A model generated the notes under the pieces. That model was not told the DNA's origin. It saw nothing but the letters and a program-made list of their open reading frames with translations, and searched no databases. Both the position numbers and the translations under genes were made by a program. Positions 9,951-18,672 of a stretch of 64,000 bases of DNA are shown here, in pieces. The stretch's first letter is position 1. Every line of letters begins with the position of its first letter. This DNA is from Pseudomonas gingeri (GTDB lineage: Bacteria; Pseudomonadota; Gammaproteobacteria; Pseudomonadales; Pseudomonadaceae): the NCBI RefSeq assembly GCF_013385425.1, contig NZ_JACAQA010000003.1, positions 1-64,000 of the forward strand, written 5' to 3'.

Positions 9951-10562
9951 CTATTCCAGCGGGCCCAGCACCTGGCGATAACGCTCCGGCCCCTGGGGTG
10001 TGTCGCGCACCAGGGTGATTTCCAGACCCTGGGGATTATCCTGATGACTACCGCCCAGGTTGCGCCAGCCCTTGCCCGGTTGCCAGACCCGCAAGTCCAT
10101 TTCCCGCACCTGAGCCAGTACCGCGACACCCTCCTTGGCCGCCGGCAACGGGAATTGCGTGCGCGCCGGTCCAGCAGCGCGATACAGAGTGCCGCCCTGC
10201 AACCACCAGCGCACCCGTTGCAGAGCGCCGTCCTGCTGCGGCGCGGCGCGGATCAGCTCCAGGCGAAAGCCCTTGCCCTCGGCGCTGCGTACGCTCAGGG
10301 CCACGGGGGCGGGCGGGGCTTCGTGTTCGGTATCCACCACCACCGGTTCCACCAGTTCAATGCTGGCGCGCAGCGCCACATCACGCTCCAACTGCCCCAA
10401 CGCCGCCAGCAGTTCGCGGGTCTGTCCGGCGCTGGCCTTGAGGTGTTCGTCGGCGCGGTTGACGCTGTCCAGCCCGCGCCAGGCGATCACGCTGACAATC
10501 GCCATCAGCATGATCGCGACCATCACTTCGATCAGGGTAAAGCCTTGCTGGCGCCTGTTCAT
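9951..10562 (-). CDS. hxcW: T2SS minor pseudopilin HxcW (GspJ type)
   Basis: 203 residues with a class III prepilin leader: the cut is expected in QQG/FTLIEVMVAIMLM, giving Phe1 and Glu5 of the mature pseudopilin, followed by the hydrophobic N-terminal helix. Length and the WRGLDSV sequence after the helix match GspJ. GspJ, I and K form the pseudopilus tip with GspH. It overlaps the upstream hxcU stop by four bases (ATGA) and converges on vreR. Confidence 0.85.
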   Translation of the reverse strand: MNRRQQGFTLIEVMVAIMLMAIVSVIAWRGLDSVNRADEHLKASAGQTRELLAALGQLERDVALRASIELVEPVVVDTEHEAPPAPVALSVRSAEGKGFRLELIRAAPQQDGALQRVRWWLQGGTLYRAAGPARTQFPLPAAKEGVAVLAQVREMDLRVWQPGKGWRNLGGSHQDNPQGLEITLVRDTPQGPERYRQVLGPLE

Positions 10563-11011
10563 TGCACCTTCACCTCGCCGGTGGCGCTACGCAGCACGCT
10601 GATACTGTGCTGGCCGTCGGAGAGCGACAGGCGCAACGGCACGCCGATCCACTCGGCGGTCAACAGCAGGCTTTTGCCCGGGTCGATACGCACCTGCATC
10701 GGTGTGCTCAGCCAGGCACGGGGGCGCAGTTGCGGGTCCTGGGCGAACTGCTCGACGCCGCCCTGGTCGTCGCCGCGGCTGAAGCGATAACCCTTGCTGT
10801 CGCTCAGCCAGCGAATCGGCCGGCCATCGGCCCGGACCTCGGCCTGGGCTACCTGCAGGGCCTGGGCCAGTGTCTCGGCGTCCTTGCGCAGCAGGTGCAA
10901 CGGGTCCGGCTTGATGCTCAGGCCAATGGCCGCACTGGCGATACCGATGATGACCAGCACCACCATCAGTTCGATCAGGGTGAAACCGGCTTGGGGGCGC
11001 ACGACATCCAT
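10559..11011 (-). CDS. hxcU: T2SS minor pseudopilin HxcU (GspH type)
   Basis: 150 residues with a type III leader and QAG/FTLIELMVVLVIIGIASAAIG, so Phe1 and Glu5 are kept. The rest is a small beta-rich domain with the length of GspH. It is the first gene of the hxcU-hxcW pair on this strand. The upstream gap to the divergent hxcP contains a 91-base inverted-repeat element. Confidence 0.84.
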   Translation of the reverse strand: MDVVRPQAGFTLIELMVVLVIIGIASAAIGLSIKPDPLHLLRKDAETLAQALQVAQAEVRADGRPIRWLSDSKGYRFSRGDDQGGVEQFAQDPQLRPRAWLSTPMQVRIDPGKSLLLTAEWIGVPLRLSLSDGQHSISVLRSATGEVKVQ

Positions 11012-11115
11012 TCGACAAGGGCTCCTTGGGGGTTGATACAGGCTGCGCCGCGAAGATGATGAGCATGTGAAATAAAAACGTGAGAATTGACAGGTAGTCT
11101 GATGGGAGCGCGTTT

Positions 11116-11206
11116 CTGTGGGAGTCGGCTTGCTGGCGATACGAATTCATGGTCGACATCGTTGTCGCCTGATATATCGCTATCGCTGGCAAGCCAGCTC
11201 CCACAG
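11116..11206. repeat. 91-base inverted-repeat element between hxcU and hxcP
   Basis: The ends are CTGTGGGAG and CTCCCACAG, and inside each end are TTGCTGGCGATA and TATCGCTGGCAAGCC. It looks like a REPIN of a different REP family from those at 2842, 6998 and 63245, whose ends read CTGTAGGAGC. It occupies the only promoter space between the two divergent hxc genes. Confidence 0.7.
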
Positions 11207-11258
11207 GGATTTGCGGCGCAGCCTCTGTTTCGGATCACTGTCGAGAAGGACCTCAAGC

Positions 11259-11690
11259 ATGCAATGGACTCACCGTTTTTCCCCGCCGCAGTTCGTTCAG
11301 GCGCTGGCCTTGCTCGCGGCCCTGGCCGGTGCGCTGACCTGGTCCAGCCTGTTGCTGAAACCTGCGCCATCGCTGTTACCCGAAGGCCTGCCGCAAACCG
11401 CCGGCACCCGCAGCGACAACCCCGCCCTGCAATGGTTTTCCAACCAGCCGGCGGTGCTCGATATCAAGGTCTCCGGGGTCATGGCCGGAGTGCACGGGGC
11501 GGTGGCGATCCTCAGTCTCAACGACGGCCCTCCGCGCAGTTTCCTGGCGGGCGAAACCCTGAGCCAGGGCGTGCGCCTGCTGGCCATCGAGCCCGAGGGC
11601 ATTGTTGTCGAACGCGGCACGGAAAAACTCCACCTGAACGTGACCCGCCTCAGTGCTGCGCCGTTCCTGCCGAAGCTGACCCGCCCTTGA
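11259..11690 (+). CDS. hxcP: T2SS inner-membrane protein HxcP (GspC type)
   Basis: 143 residues from ATG 11259, which has GAGAAGGA eight bases upstream. One N-terminal membrane helix (FVQALALLAALAGALTWSSLLL) is followed by a linker and the HR domain (AVLDIKVSGVMAGVHGAVAILSLNDG ... FLAGETL), the part of GspC that contacts the secretin. It ends after the HR domain, so it lacks the C-terminal PDZ or coiled-coil segment of longer GspC proteins. Its last 41 bases overlap the convergent end of hxcV. Confidence 0.82.
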   Translation: MQWTHRFSPPQFVQALALLAALAGALTWSSLLLKPAPSLLPEGLPQTAGTRSDNPALQWFSNQPAVLDIKVSGVMAGVHGAVAILSLNDGPPRSFLAGETLSQGVRLLAIEPEGIVVERGTEKLHLNVTRLSAAPFLPKLTRP

Positions 11691-12066
11691 GTGCCGGTTG
11701 GGCCGGGCTCAGCACGGTTTCCAACTGGGCCAGCGGTGGCGCCTCGCGGCTGCGATCGAGGACCAGGATATCGACTTTGAACAGACCGGCGCCGAACGCG
11801 CCGATCATCTGGTCGCAGCGCAACATCAGCCGGCCCTGATCGCATTCGAAGGATTTGCGCCCGACGGGCAGGCGTCCTTCCAGGCGCAATTCCGCCAGAC
11901 GGCTCTGGGCCGCCAGCAAGGCGATGGATTTGTCCCGCAACAGCCCGTTGCTCTGGGTCATCACCCCGGCCATGCGCACGGCGGCGGACAGCGCGACGGC
12001 GATGATTGTCAGGGCCACCAGCACTTCGATCAGGGTGAAACCACCTTGGTGGTGTGGACGGGGCAT
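11650..12066 (-). CDS. hxcV: T2SS minor pseudopilin HxcV (GspI type)
   Basis: 138 residues from ATG 12066. A longer frame could start at a GTG at 12132, but the ATG gives a normal short leader: MPRPHHQGG/FTLIEVLVALTIIAV. Phe1 and Glu5 are present, and AAQSRLAELRLEG is typical of GspI. The 3' end runs 41 bases into hxcP on the other strand. The Shine-Dalgarno sequence is weak. The catabolic island begins immediately upstream. Confidence 0.82.
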   Translation of the reverse strand: MPRPHHQGGFTLIEVLVALTIIAVALSAAVRMAGVMTQSNGLLRDKSIALLAAQSRLAELRLEGRLPVGRKSFECDQGRLMLRCDQMIGAFGAGLFKVDILVLDRSREAPPLAQLETVLSPAQPALKGGSASAGTAQH

Positions 12067-12129
12067 CAAGTCGACTCGAGAGGGGAACCCGGGCTCAAGA
12101 CTAGGGGGCTTGTTTGACCGCCTGCTGAC

Positions 12130-12165
12130 CAAAGCTCCCGAGCTTTTCGCAACGGCTTGCCGTTG
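12130..12165 (-). terminator. Tandem hairpins at the end of the island's GntR gene
   Basis: Two inverted repeats lie side by side: AAAGCT/AGCTTT with a four-base loop (12131-12146) and CAACGGC/GCCGTTG with a two-base loop (12150-12165). They fall between the end of the GntR gene and the start of hxcV, both on the minus strand. Neither has a good U-tract, so termination is only suggested. Confidence 0.35.
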
Positions 12166-12195
12166 ATTCGCCTTCAGCCGCTGACAGGTCTTCCC

Positions 12196-12933
12196 TTAAC
12201 TGTCCCTGTGGGCGCCACTCACCGGCAGGCGGCTGCCGAGGCGATACCGCGACGAGGGATGGGTCAGGCGAACGTAGGTGACAATCTTGTTCTGGCTCCA
12301 GGTCCGCCGTACCAGGATCAGGCATGGCTCCAGGGCGTCGATCTGCATATGCCGGCTTTCGTCGCTGCTGGGGTGACCGGCCTCGACAATATGCTCCATC
12401 TCGTCGGGACGAATGACCTGCAACAGGTAGCGCGCCGGTTGCAGCTGTTCACCGAACTCCTGTTGCAGAAAGTCCGGCACCAGCTCGGGATTGACATAGC
12501 GATCCTCGAACTGCACCGGCACGCCTTCTTCGCTGTGCACGCAGATCAGGTGAAACACCGACGAGCCGGTAGGCAGCGCCAGCGCGGCGGCCACCGGCAT
12601 CGAGGCCGCCTCGCGGCCCAGGTGCAGGACCCGGCAGGAATAGCTGTGCCCGCGGGCGATGATTTCATCGGCAATATTGGTGATGCGCAGCAGATTCGAT
12701 TGCGGCTTGCTTTCGGCGACAAAGGTGCCGACGCCGGAGATACGCAACAGATGACCTTCTTCCGTCAGCTCGCGCAAGGCCCGGTTGACGGTCATGCGCG
12801 AAATGCCCAGTTCCTGCACCAGGCGGTTTTCCGAGGGGATCAAGTCGCCAGGCTTCCATTCGCCGCTGCGCAGCTTGTCTTGCACAAAGTCCTTCGCGCG
12901 CCGATAGAGGGCTTGCGGTGCATTTTTGATCAT
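12196..12933 (-). CDS. GntR/HutC-family repressor of the catabolic island
   Basis: 245 residues. The N-terminal winged helix has the GntR signature: VQDKLRSGEWKPGDLIPSENRLVQELGISRMTVNRALREL. The rest is a UTRA ligand domain (VFHLICVHSEEGVPVQFEDRYVNPELVPDFL) as in HutC. HutC represses histidine use and binds urocanate. The gene follows the aminotransferase gene with a 3-base gap and is the last gene of the ABC-transporter operon, so it would control itself. Palindromes CTGTATATACAG at 21509 and 21801 and a variant at 17281 are its likely operators. The name hutC is avoided because the main hut locus is not here. Confidence 0.88.
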   Translation of the reverse strand: MIKNAPQALYRRAKDFVQDKLRSGEWKPGDLIPSENRLVQELGISRMTVNRALRELTEEGHLLRISGVGTFVAESKPQSNLLRITNIADEIIARGHSYSCRVLHLGREAASMPVAAALALPTGSSVFHLICVHSEEGVPVQFEDRYVNPELVPDFLQQEFGEQLQPARYLLQVIRPDEMEHIVEAGHPSSDESRHMQIDALEPCLILVRRTWSQNKIVTYVRLTHPSSRYRLGSRLPVSGAHRDS

Positions 12934-12936
12934 GGG

Positions 12937-14066
12937 TCAGTCCGCATCTTTTTGAGCGGCAAGAACACTTGCCAGGGCTTTGAGAAAAAGGTCGTTATCC
13001 TCACAGCTACCGATGGAGACACGCAAGTACTCTGTGTAGCCGTCTTCACGCCAGGGTTTGACGATAATGCCCTTGCCCAGCAAGGCCTGGTTGATGGTTT
13101 CAGCGGGATAGGGCGTGCTGAAGAAGAGGAAGTTGGCCAGCGACGGCGCGGTGTCCAGCCCCATGTTCTGCAAGGCAATCACCATATGCCGGCGCTCATG
13201 GGCGACGTGGGCGAGGGTGGCTTGCAGGTGCTCTTCATCCGCCAGTGCGGCAATCGCCGCGGCCTGGGCCACGCGATTGATATTGAATGGCGTGCGCAGG
13301 CGGTCGATCAGGTCGGCCAGCATCGGGTCGCTGACGATGCCGTAGCCGATCCGCAAACCGGCCAGGGAATACGCCTTGGAGAAGGTCCGCAGCAGGATAA
13401 AGGGCTTGCCGCTGGCCTGGATCAGACCGAGGCAATCGGGATAACCCTCTTCGAATTGCGCGTACTCGTAATAAGCCTCGTCGAACACCAGCAGGCACTG
13501 GGCCGGCAGTGCCGCCAACAGGCGTTGCAGCTCGTCGGCATCGAGTGTGCAGCCGACCGGGTTGGAAGGGCAGGAAAACATCAGAAGACGGGTTTTCGGG
13601 GTCAGCGCCTGAATCATTGCCGGCACGTCGAAACGGCCTTCATCGGTCATCGGCACGCCCGTTACCCGGGCCCCGGCGGCGATGGGGTAGATAAAGTGCA
13701 GGCCGAACGAGGGCACCACGGTGACCACTTCATCGCCATGGTCGAGGAACACCCGGCTGATGATGCTCAGCAAGTCTTCGGAGCCGTTGCCGAACACCAA
13801 CTGATTGCCCGGCACGCCGAGTTTGGCGCTGAGGGCCGCGCGCAGTTCCAGGCAGCCGGCATCCGGGTACAGTGCAATGCTGGAACAGGCCAGGGTCATG
13901 GCGGCGGCGACCGCCGGTGCCGGCCCCAGGGGATTTTCGTTGCTACCCAGCTTGGCCACCCGGGTCAGCCCGAAACGTTTGCGCACCGCTTCGGTGCCAA
14001 GGCCGGCGTTGTAGCTGGCGAGGTTGCGCACCTGGGGGCGGGCGAGGAGTTGCAGTTCAGCAGCGT

Positions 14067-14070
<4 letters not shown>
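12937..14070 (-). CDS. HisC-like PLP aminotransferase
   Basis: 377 residues, fold-type I aminotransferase of the histidinol-phosphate aminotransferase subfamily. Visible motifs: [13 protein letters not shown] at the N-terminus, [32 protein letters not shown] with the PLP-contacting Asp and Tyr, and [16 protein letters not shown] with the catalytic lysine. It is not in a his biosynthetic operon but in a catabolic one, so a role in interconverting imidazolepyruvate (or another aromatic 2-oxo acid) and its amino acid is more likely than histidinol phosphate. It overlaps the ABC ATPase stop by four bases. Confidence 0.85.
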
Positions 14071-14906
<836 letters not shown>

Positions 14907-14956
14907 GGGGTCACCTTGTTTCGGGGCAATGGGTGGCAGAGGGCGTTGTTGGATAG

Positions 14957-15628
14957 TCATTGCGGCTGCCTGCTCATAAAGCGGCCGACCCGGGTCTCCA
15001 GGACCATGCCCAGGCGTGAACAGAACTCCACCAGCAGCAGATAGCCGATACACAGCACCAGCAGGGTTTCGACGAAGGCGAAGGTTTGCGAGCCGATACC
15101 GGTCATGACCATGGTCAGCTCCGGGATGGTGATGATCGACAGCACCGCGGTTTCCTTGCACAGGATGGTCACCAGGTTGACCAGCGCCGGCAGGATGATC
15201 ACCAGCATCTGCGGCAACTGGATACGCAGGATGCATTGCCAGCGGGTGATGCCCAGGCAGTCGGCCGCCTCCAGTTGGCCACGGGCCACCGACTCGAAAC
15301 CGGTGCGGAAGATCTCCGCGAAGTACACGCTGCCATAGATGCCCAGCCCGAGGATCCCGGCGGGAACAGGGTCCAGGCTGAGGCCGAAGGACGGCCCGCC
15401 GTAATAGACCAGGAACAGCTGGACCAGAAACGGCGTGCTGCGAATCACCTCGATAAACGCCCGTAGCGGTGCACGAATCAGGTTGTTGCCGAACAATTGG
15501 GCCACGGCAATCAGCAAGCCGAGGAACAACCCCAGGACCACCCCGGCGGACCAGGTGCCGAGGGTGACCGTGAAGCCCTGGGCGATATCGTCGAGGTGCT
15601 CGGTAATGACCCGGTAGTCGAAGATCAT
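14957..15628 (-). CDS. Polar amino-acid ABC transporter permease (second)
   Basis: 223 residues from ATG 15628, which overlaps the stop of the preceding permease (ATGA). About five membrane helices and the EAA loop motif ([26 protein letters not shown]) show the HisMQ/GlnP family. [22 protein letters not shown] is the conserved segment of this family. It forms the membrane channel with the permease encoded just upstream. Confidence 0.88.
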   Translation of the reverse strand: MIFDYRVITEHLDDIAQGFTVTLGTWSAGVVLGLFLGLLIAVAQLFGNNLIRAPLRAFIEVIRSTPFLVQLFLVYYGGPSFGLSLDPVPAGILGLGIYGSVYFAEIFRTGFESVARGQLEAADCLGITRWQCILRIQLPQMLVIILPALVNLVTILCKETAVLSIITIPELTMVMTGIGSQTFAFVETLLVLCIGYLLLVEFCSRLGMVLETRVGRFMSRQPQ

Positions 15629-16284
15629 GTCTGTTGCTCCTTCATGCGTCGTTCCAACAGGCCGCCGCAGAACGCCAGTGGGATATTGATCAGGCAATAG
15701 AAGCCGGCCAGCATCAGGTAGTCCTGGACGAACAGGTAGTCGCTGGCCGCCAGGTTCTGCGCGGTACGGGTCAGGTCGGCGAGACCGACCACCGACACCA
15801 GCGAGGACGCCTTGATCAGCAGGATCATTTCATTGACCAGGGCCGGCAGGGTCAGGCGCACGGCTTGCGGTACACGGATGCGGATCAGCATCTGCCGGGT
15901 ACTCAGGCCCAGCAGCCCGGCCGCTTCCAGCTGACCACCGGGGATGGCGAGAAAGCCGCCCCGGAGAATTTCAGCGATATAAGCCCCGGCGCACAACGAC
16001 AGGCTGATGATCGCGGCCGTCAGCGGCGACACATTGGGCAGCCCGATCCGTGGCAGGAAGTAATAGACAAAGAGCAATTGCACCAGCAGCGGAATGCCCC
16101 GGAACACGAAGATGTAGCCGCCCCCCAGGCGCCTGAGCAACGGCAACGGCGACAGGCGCAGGCTGGCGATCAGGATGCCGATGAAAAAGCCGATCACCAG
16201 GGCCGCGGTGGAGACCTCGAGGGTCACCAGCAGGCTGGTCAGCAGCAACGGCAGGTTCTGCAAAAATAAAGGCCAATCGAACAT
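15625..16284 (-). CDS. Polar amino-acid ABC transporter permease (first)
   Basis: 219 residues, same family as its neighbour: [18 protein letters not shown] and the EAA loop [27 protein letters not shown]. About five helices. The gene follows the binding-protein gene by 73 bases. With two dissimilar permeases, one ATPase and one binding protein, the transporter has the composition of histidine or glutamine importers. Confidence 0.88.
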   Translation of the reverse strand: MFDWPLFLQNLPLLLTSLLVTLEVSTAALVIGFFIGILIASLRLSPLPLLRRLGGGYIFVFRGIPLLVQLLFVYYFLPRIGLPNVSPLTAAIISLSLCAGAYIAEILRGGFLAIPGGQLEAAGLLGLSTRQMLIRIRVPQAVRLTLPALVNEMILLIKASSLVSVVGLADLTRTAQNLAASDYLFVQDYLMLAGFYCLINIPLAFCGGLLERRMKEQQT

Positions 16285-16357
16285 TGCGGTGACTCCAACT
16301 CAGCTGATCGCCGGCCAGGCTTGGCCGGCGATCAGGTCCTCCAATGGGCGGGCGGAT

Positions 16358-17194
16358 TTACCAGGTTGGGGTGAAGTCGGCTTGCGGCACATTCATCTCG
16401 GCACCCAGCCACTTTTTCTGCAAGGCCGCCAGGCGCCCGTCCGCATGCATTTTCAGCAGGGCGGCATCGAGTGCGGCGATCAGGCTGTTGGCGTCGTCAT
16501 CCTTGCGTCCCAGGTAGGCGAAGTAGGAGGTTTTGCCGAACGGTGGCTGGACCACTTTGAAGGCATTGCTGCGCTGGGCGGCGACATAGGAAATGTTCGG
16601 CAGCGAGTTGGCGACGGCGACGATGCGCTTGGCCGCCAGGTCCGCGTAGGCCTGGTTGTTGTCGACGTATTCGCGGATGGTGACCTTCTGCGGCAGCGTC
16701 GCGGCGAAGGTCTTCAGTTCCTCGAGTTGCGCCGAGCCTTTGCCCGCGCCCACGGCCTTGCCGGCGATGTCTTGCGGCTTGGTGATGCTGTTGTCGTTGG
16801 CGCCAATCATCAAGGCCACGGTGGCTTCGGCGATCGGCAGCATGAAGTGATAACGCTCTTTACGGGCCTGGGTGACGATGATCGGGCCGGCGACCACGTC
16901 GAATTTCTTCGCTTCAAGCCCTGGCAATACGCTTGGCCACGGCAGGTCGAGGAATTTCACCTTGACTCCCAGTTCCTTGCCCAACTGCTCGAACAGCTCG
17001 GAGTTGAGGCCTTTCTGCTTGCCGTTGTCGGTGAAATCGAAAGGCGCAAATTGCAGCTCGGTACCTACCACCAGTTCACCGGCTTTCTTGACGTCCGCCA
17101 GTTGATCAGCATGTGCCGCCAGGGATGCGACGCTCAGGGTGAGCGCCAGGCACAGGCCGTTGAATCGTTTACTGAATAGAGAATCGAGTTGCAT
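16358..17194 (-). CDS. Polar amino-acid ABC transporter substrate-binding protein
   Basis: 278 residues with a signal peptide (FNGLCLALTLSVASLAAHA, cut before DQL). The mature part is a SBP_bac_3 protein: LVVGTELQFAPFDFTDNGKQKGLNSELFEQLGKELGVKVKF, then KKFDVVAGPIIVTQARKERYHF and GKAVGAGKGSAQLEEL. In this family an Arg and an Asp clamp the amino-acid alpha groups; here the usual 'SIT.TEER' segment reads PIIVTQARKERY and the later Asp is absent or shifted, so the ligand could be an acid without an amino group, such as a hydroxy or oxo acid. First gene of the operon behind the promoter and operator at 17263-17292. Confidence 0.87.
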   Translation of the reverse strand: MQLDSLFSKRFNGLCLALTLSVASLAAHADQLADVKKAGELVVGTELQFAPFDFTDNGKQKGLNSELFEQLGKELGVKVKFLDLPWPSVLPGLEAKKFDVVAGPIIVTQARKERYHFMLPIAEATVALMIGANDNSITKPQDIAGKAVGAGKGSAQLEELKTFAATLPQKVTIREYVDNNQAYADLAAKRIVAVANSLPNISYVAAQRSNAFKVVQPPFGKTSYFAYLGRKDDDANSLIAALDAALLKMHADGRLAALQKKWLGAEMNVPQADFTPTW

Positions 17195-17262
17195 GGTGTC
17201 ACTCCTTCAGGGGATGCAGCGAGGTTGAGTGTGTGTTCCAGCGGTGATTCAGGTTGGTAACA

Positions 17263-17277
17263 GCAGTTAACGTGCCA
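17263..17277 (-). promoter_or_regulatory. Putative sigma-54 promoter of the ABC-transporter operon
   Basis: Read on the minus strand the sequence is TGGCACG-TTAA-CTGCT, against the consensus TGGCACG-N4-TTGCW. The -24 GG and -12 GC are present with exact spacing; only one base of the -12 box differs. Transcription would start near 17252, about 57 bases before the binding-protein ATG. Confidence 0.6.
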
Positions 17278-17280
17278 CTC

Positions 17281-17292
17281 CGGTATATACAG
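17281..17292. promoter_or_regulatory. Putative GntR operator (variant)
   Basis: CGGTATATACAG matches the palindrome CTGTATATACAG found at 21511 and 21801 in eleven of twelve positions. It lies just upstream of the putative sigma-54 promoter and only four bases from the stop codon of the flavoprotein gene. Confidence 0.5.
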
Positions 17293-17295
17293 CCT

Positions 17296-18672
17296 TCAGG
17301 CGAGAATCTTGCCCGGGTTGAGGATGCCGTTGGGGTCGAAGCAGTCCTTGAGTTGGCGCATCAATGCGAGGGCTTCGGGACCGACCGAATGATGGAGAAA
17401 CTCGCGCTTGAGCAGTCCGATGCCATGTTCGGCGGACACCGAGCCGCCGAGTTCGCCGACCGCGCTGTAGACCAGCTCCTCGATGGCCAGGATCGGCGCG
17501 GGTTGGGGCAGGGACGCACAGTCCAGGGTCAGGTGCAGGTTGCTGTCACCGATGTGGCCGAAGTACACACTGTGGTTGCCCGGCCAGTGCTGTTCCAGGC
17601 GTATGCGGCAACGCTCGACGAAGTCGCCGATCAGGCCGATGGGCAGGCTGACGTCGAAATTCAATGGGGTCATGCGGACAGGAAACTCACCGGTGGCTTC
17701 GCGGATCTTCCAGAGTCCCCGGGCCTGGGCCTGGGAGCTGGCGAGAACCGCATCAAGGACCTCACCGGCGGCGAACGCCTCTTCCAGTGAGGTTTCCAGC
17801 TGCTCCTGGGAACCGGCGGACTCCAGCAGCACATATAGCGGATGCTCCAGTGACATCGGTGCCGTCGAGTTTTCCAGCCAACTGACGCAGAGGCGGAAGA
17901 AGTCCTGCCACATCAATTCATAGGCCTGCGGCGTGCCGACACTGCGCTGGATCCGCCGCAGCAGGCTGACCGCGCTGGCGTAGTCGGGCAGGGCGCAGAG
18001 CAGGGTGCTGGTCTGGCCCGGTTGCGGGGCGAGCTTCAAGACCGCGCGGGTAATCACGCCCAAGGTGCCTTCGCTGCCGATAAAGCACTGTTTCAGGTCA
18101 TAACCGCAGTTGTTCTTGATCATCTTGTTGCGCAGATCGAGCACCCGGCCATCGGCCAGGACCACTTCCAGTCCGAGTACCAGGTCGCGGGTCATGCCGT
18201 AGCGGATCACCGCATTGCCACCGGCATTGGTGGCGATATTGCCGCCGATCTGGCACGAACCGCGAGCGCCCAGGTCCAGGGGGAAGACAAAACCGGCGTT
18301 GAGCGCCGCCTGCTGGATTTCCTCCAGCGTGGTGCCGGCCAGGACGCTGATGGTGGCGGCGGCCGGGTCGATCTCTTCAATGCCGCGCAGGCGTTCCAGG
18401 GACAGGGCGATATCGTCGGCCCTGGGTACAGCGCCGCCCGCCAGCCCGGTCATGCCACCCTGGGGAACCACCGATTGTCCGGCGCCATTGCAGATCCGCA
18501 AGGCACTCGCCACGTCCGCCGTGGTTCGTGGCAACAGCAGCGCGGCGGGACAGGCCGGCGCATGGCCGGTCCAGTCGCTGTAGTGACGCTGACTGATATC
18601 GGCGCCGGTGACAACGGCGTCATTCCCCAGCGCCTGGCGCAGCAGTTCGAGGGTTTGTGGTAAATCGCTCAT
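17296..18672 (-). CDS. FAD-linked D-2-hydroxyacid dehydrogenase (GlcD / D-2-hydroxyglutarate dehydrogenase type)
   Basis: 458 residues, full length for this VAO-type flavoprotein family. The FAD-binding part has VVPQGGMTGLAGGAVP and GARGSCQIGGNIATNAGGN; the C-terminal substrate domain has GHIGDSNLHLTLD and SAEHGIGLLKRE, whose histidines and glutamate bind metal and substrate. These enzymes oxidise D-2-hydroxy acids to 2-oxo acids. The gene overlaps the upstream FMN-enzyme stop by four bases, pairing D- and L-type hydroxyacid oxidation in one operon. Substrate not known; imidazolelactate is proposed from context. Confidence 0.85.
   Translation of the reverse strand: MSDLPQTLELLRQALGNDAVVTGADISQRHYSDWTGHAPACPAALLLPRTTADVASALRICNGAGQSVVPQGGMTGLAGGAVPRADDIALSLERLRGIEEIDPAAATISVLAGTTLEEIQQAALNAGFVFPLDLGARGSCQIGGNIATNAGGNAVIRYGMTRDLVLGLEVVLADGRVLDLRNKMIKNNCGYDLKQCFIGSEGTLGVITRAVLKLAPQPGQTSTLLCALPDYASAVSLLRRIQRSVGTPQAYELMWQDFFRLCVSWLENSTAPMSLEHPLYVLLESAGSQEQLETSLEEAFAAGEVLDAVLASSQAQARGLWKIREATGEFPVRMTPLNFDVSLPIGLIGDFVERCRIRLEQHWPGNHSVYFGHIGDSNLHLTLDCASLPQPAPILAIEELVYSAVGELGGSVSAEHGIGLLKREFLHHSVGPEALALMRQLKDCFDPNGILNPGKILA

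Noticed and set aside
11068..11100. CTGTCA on the minus strand before hxcU as a Pho box
   Set aside because: Only one half-site; the second 11-base repeat does not match. Phosphate control is known for hxc in P. aeruginosa but is not shown by this sequence.
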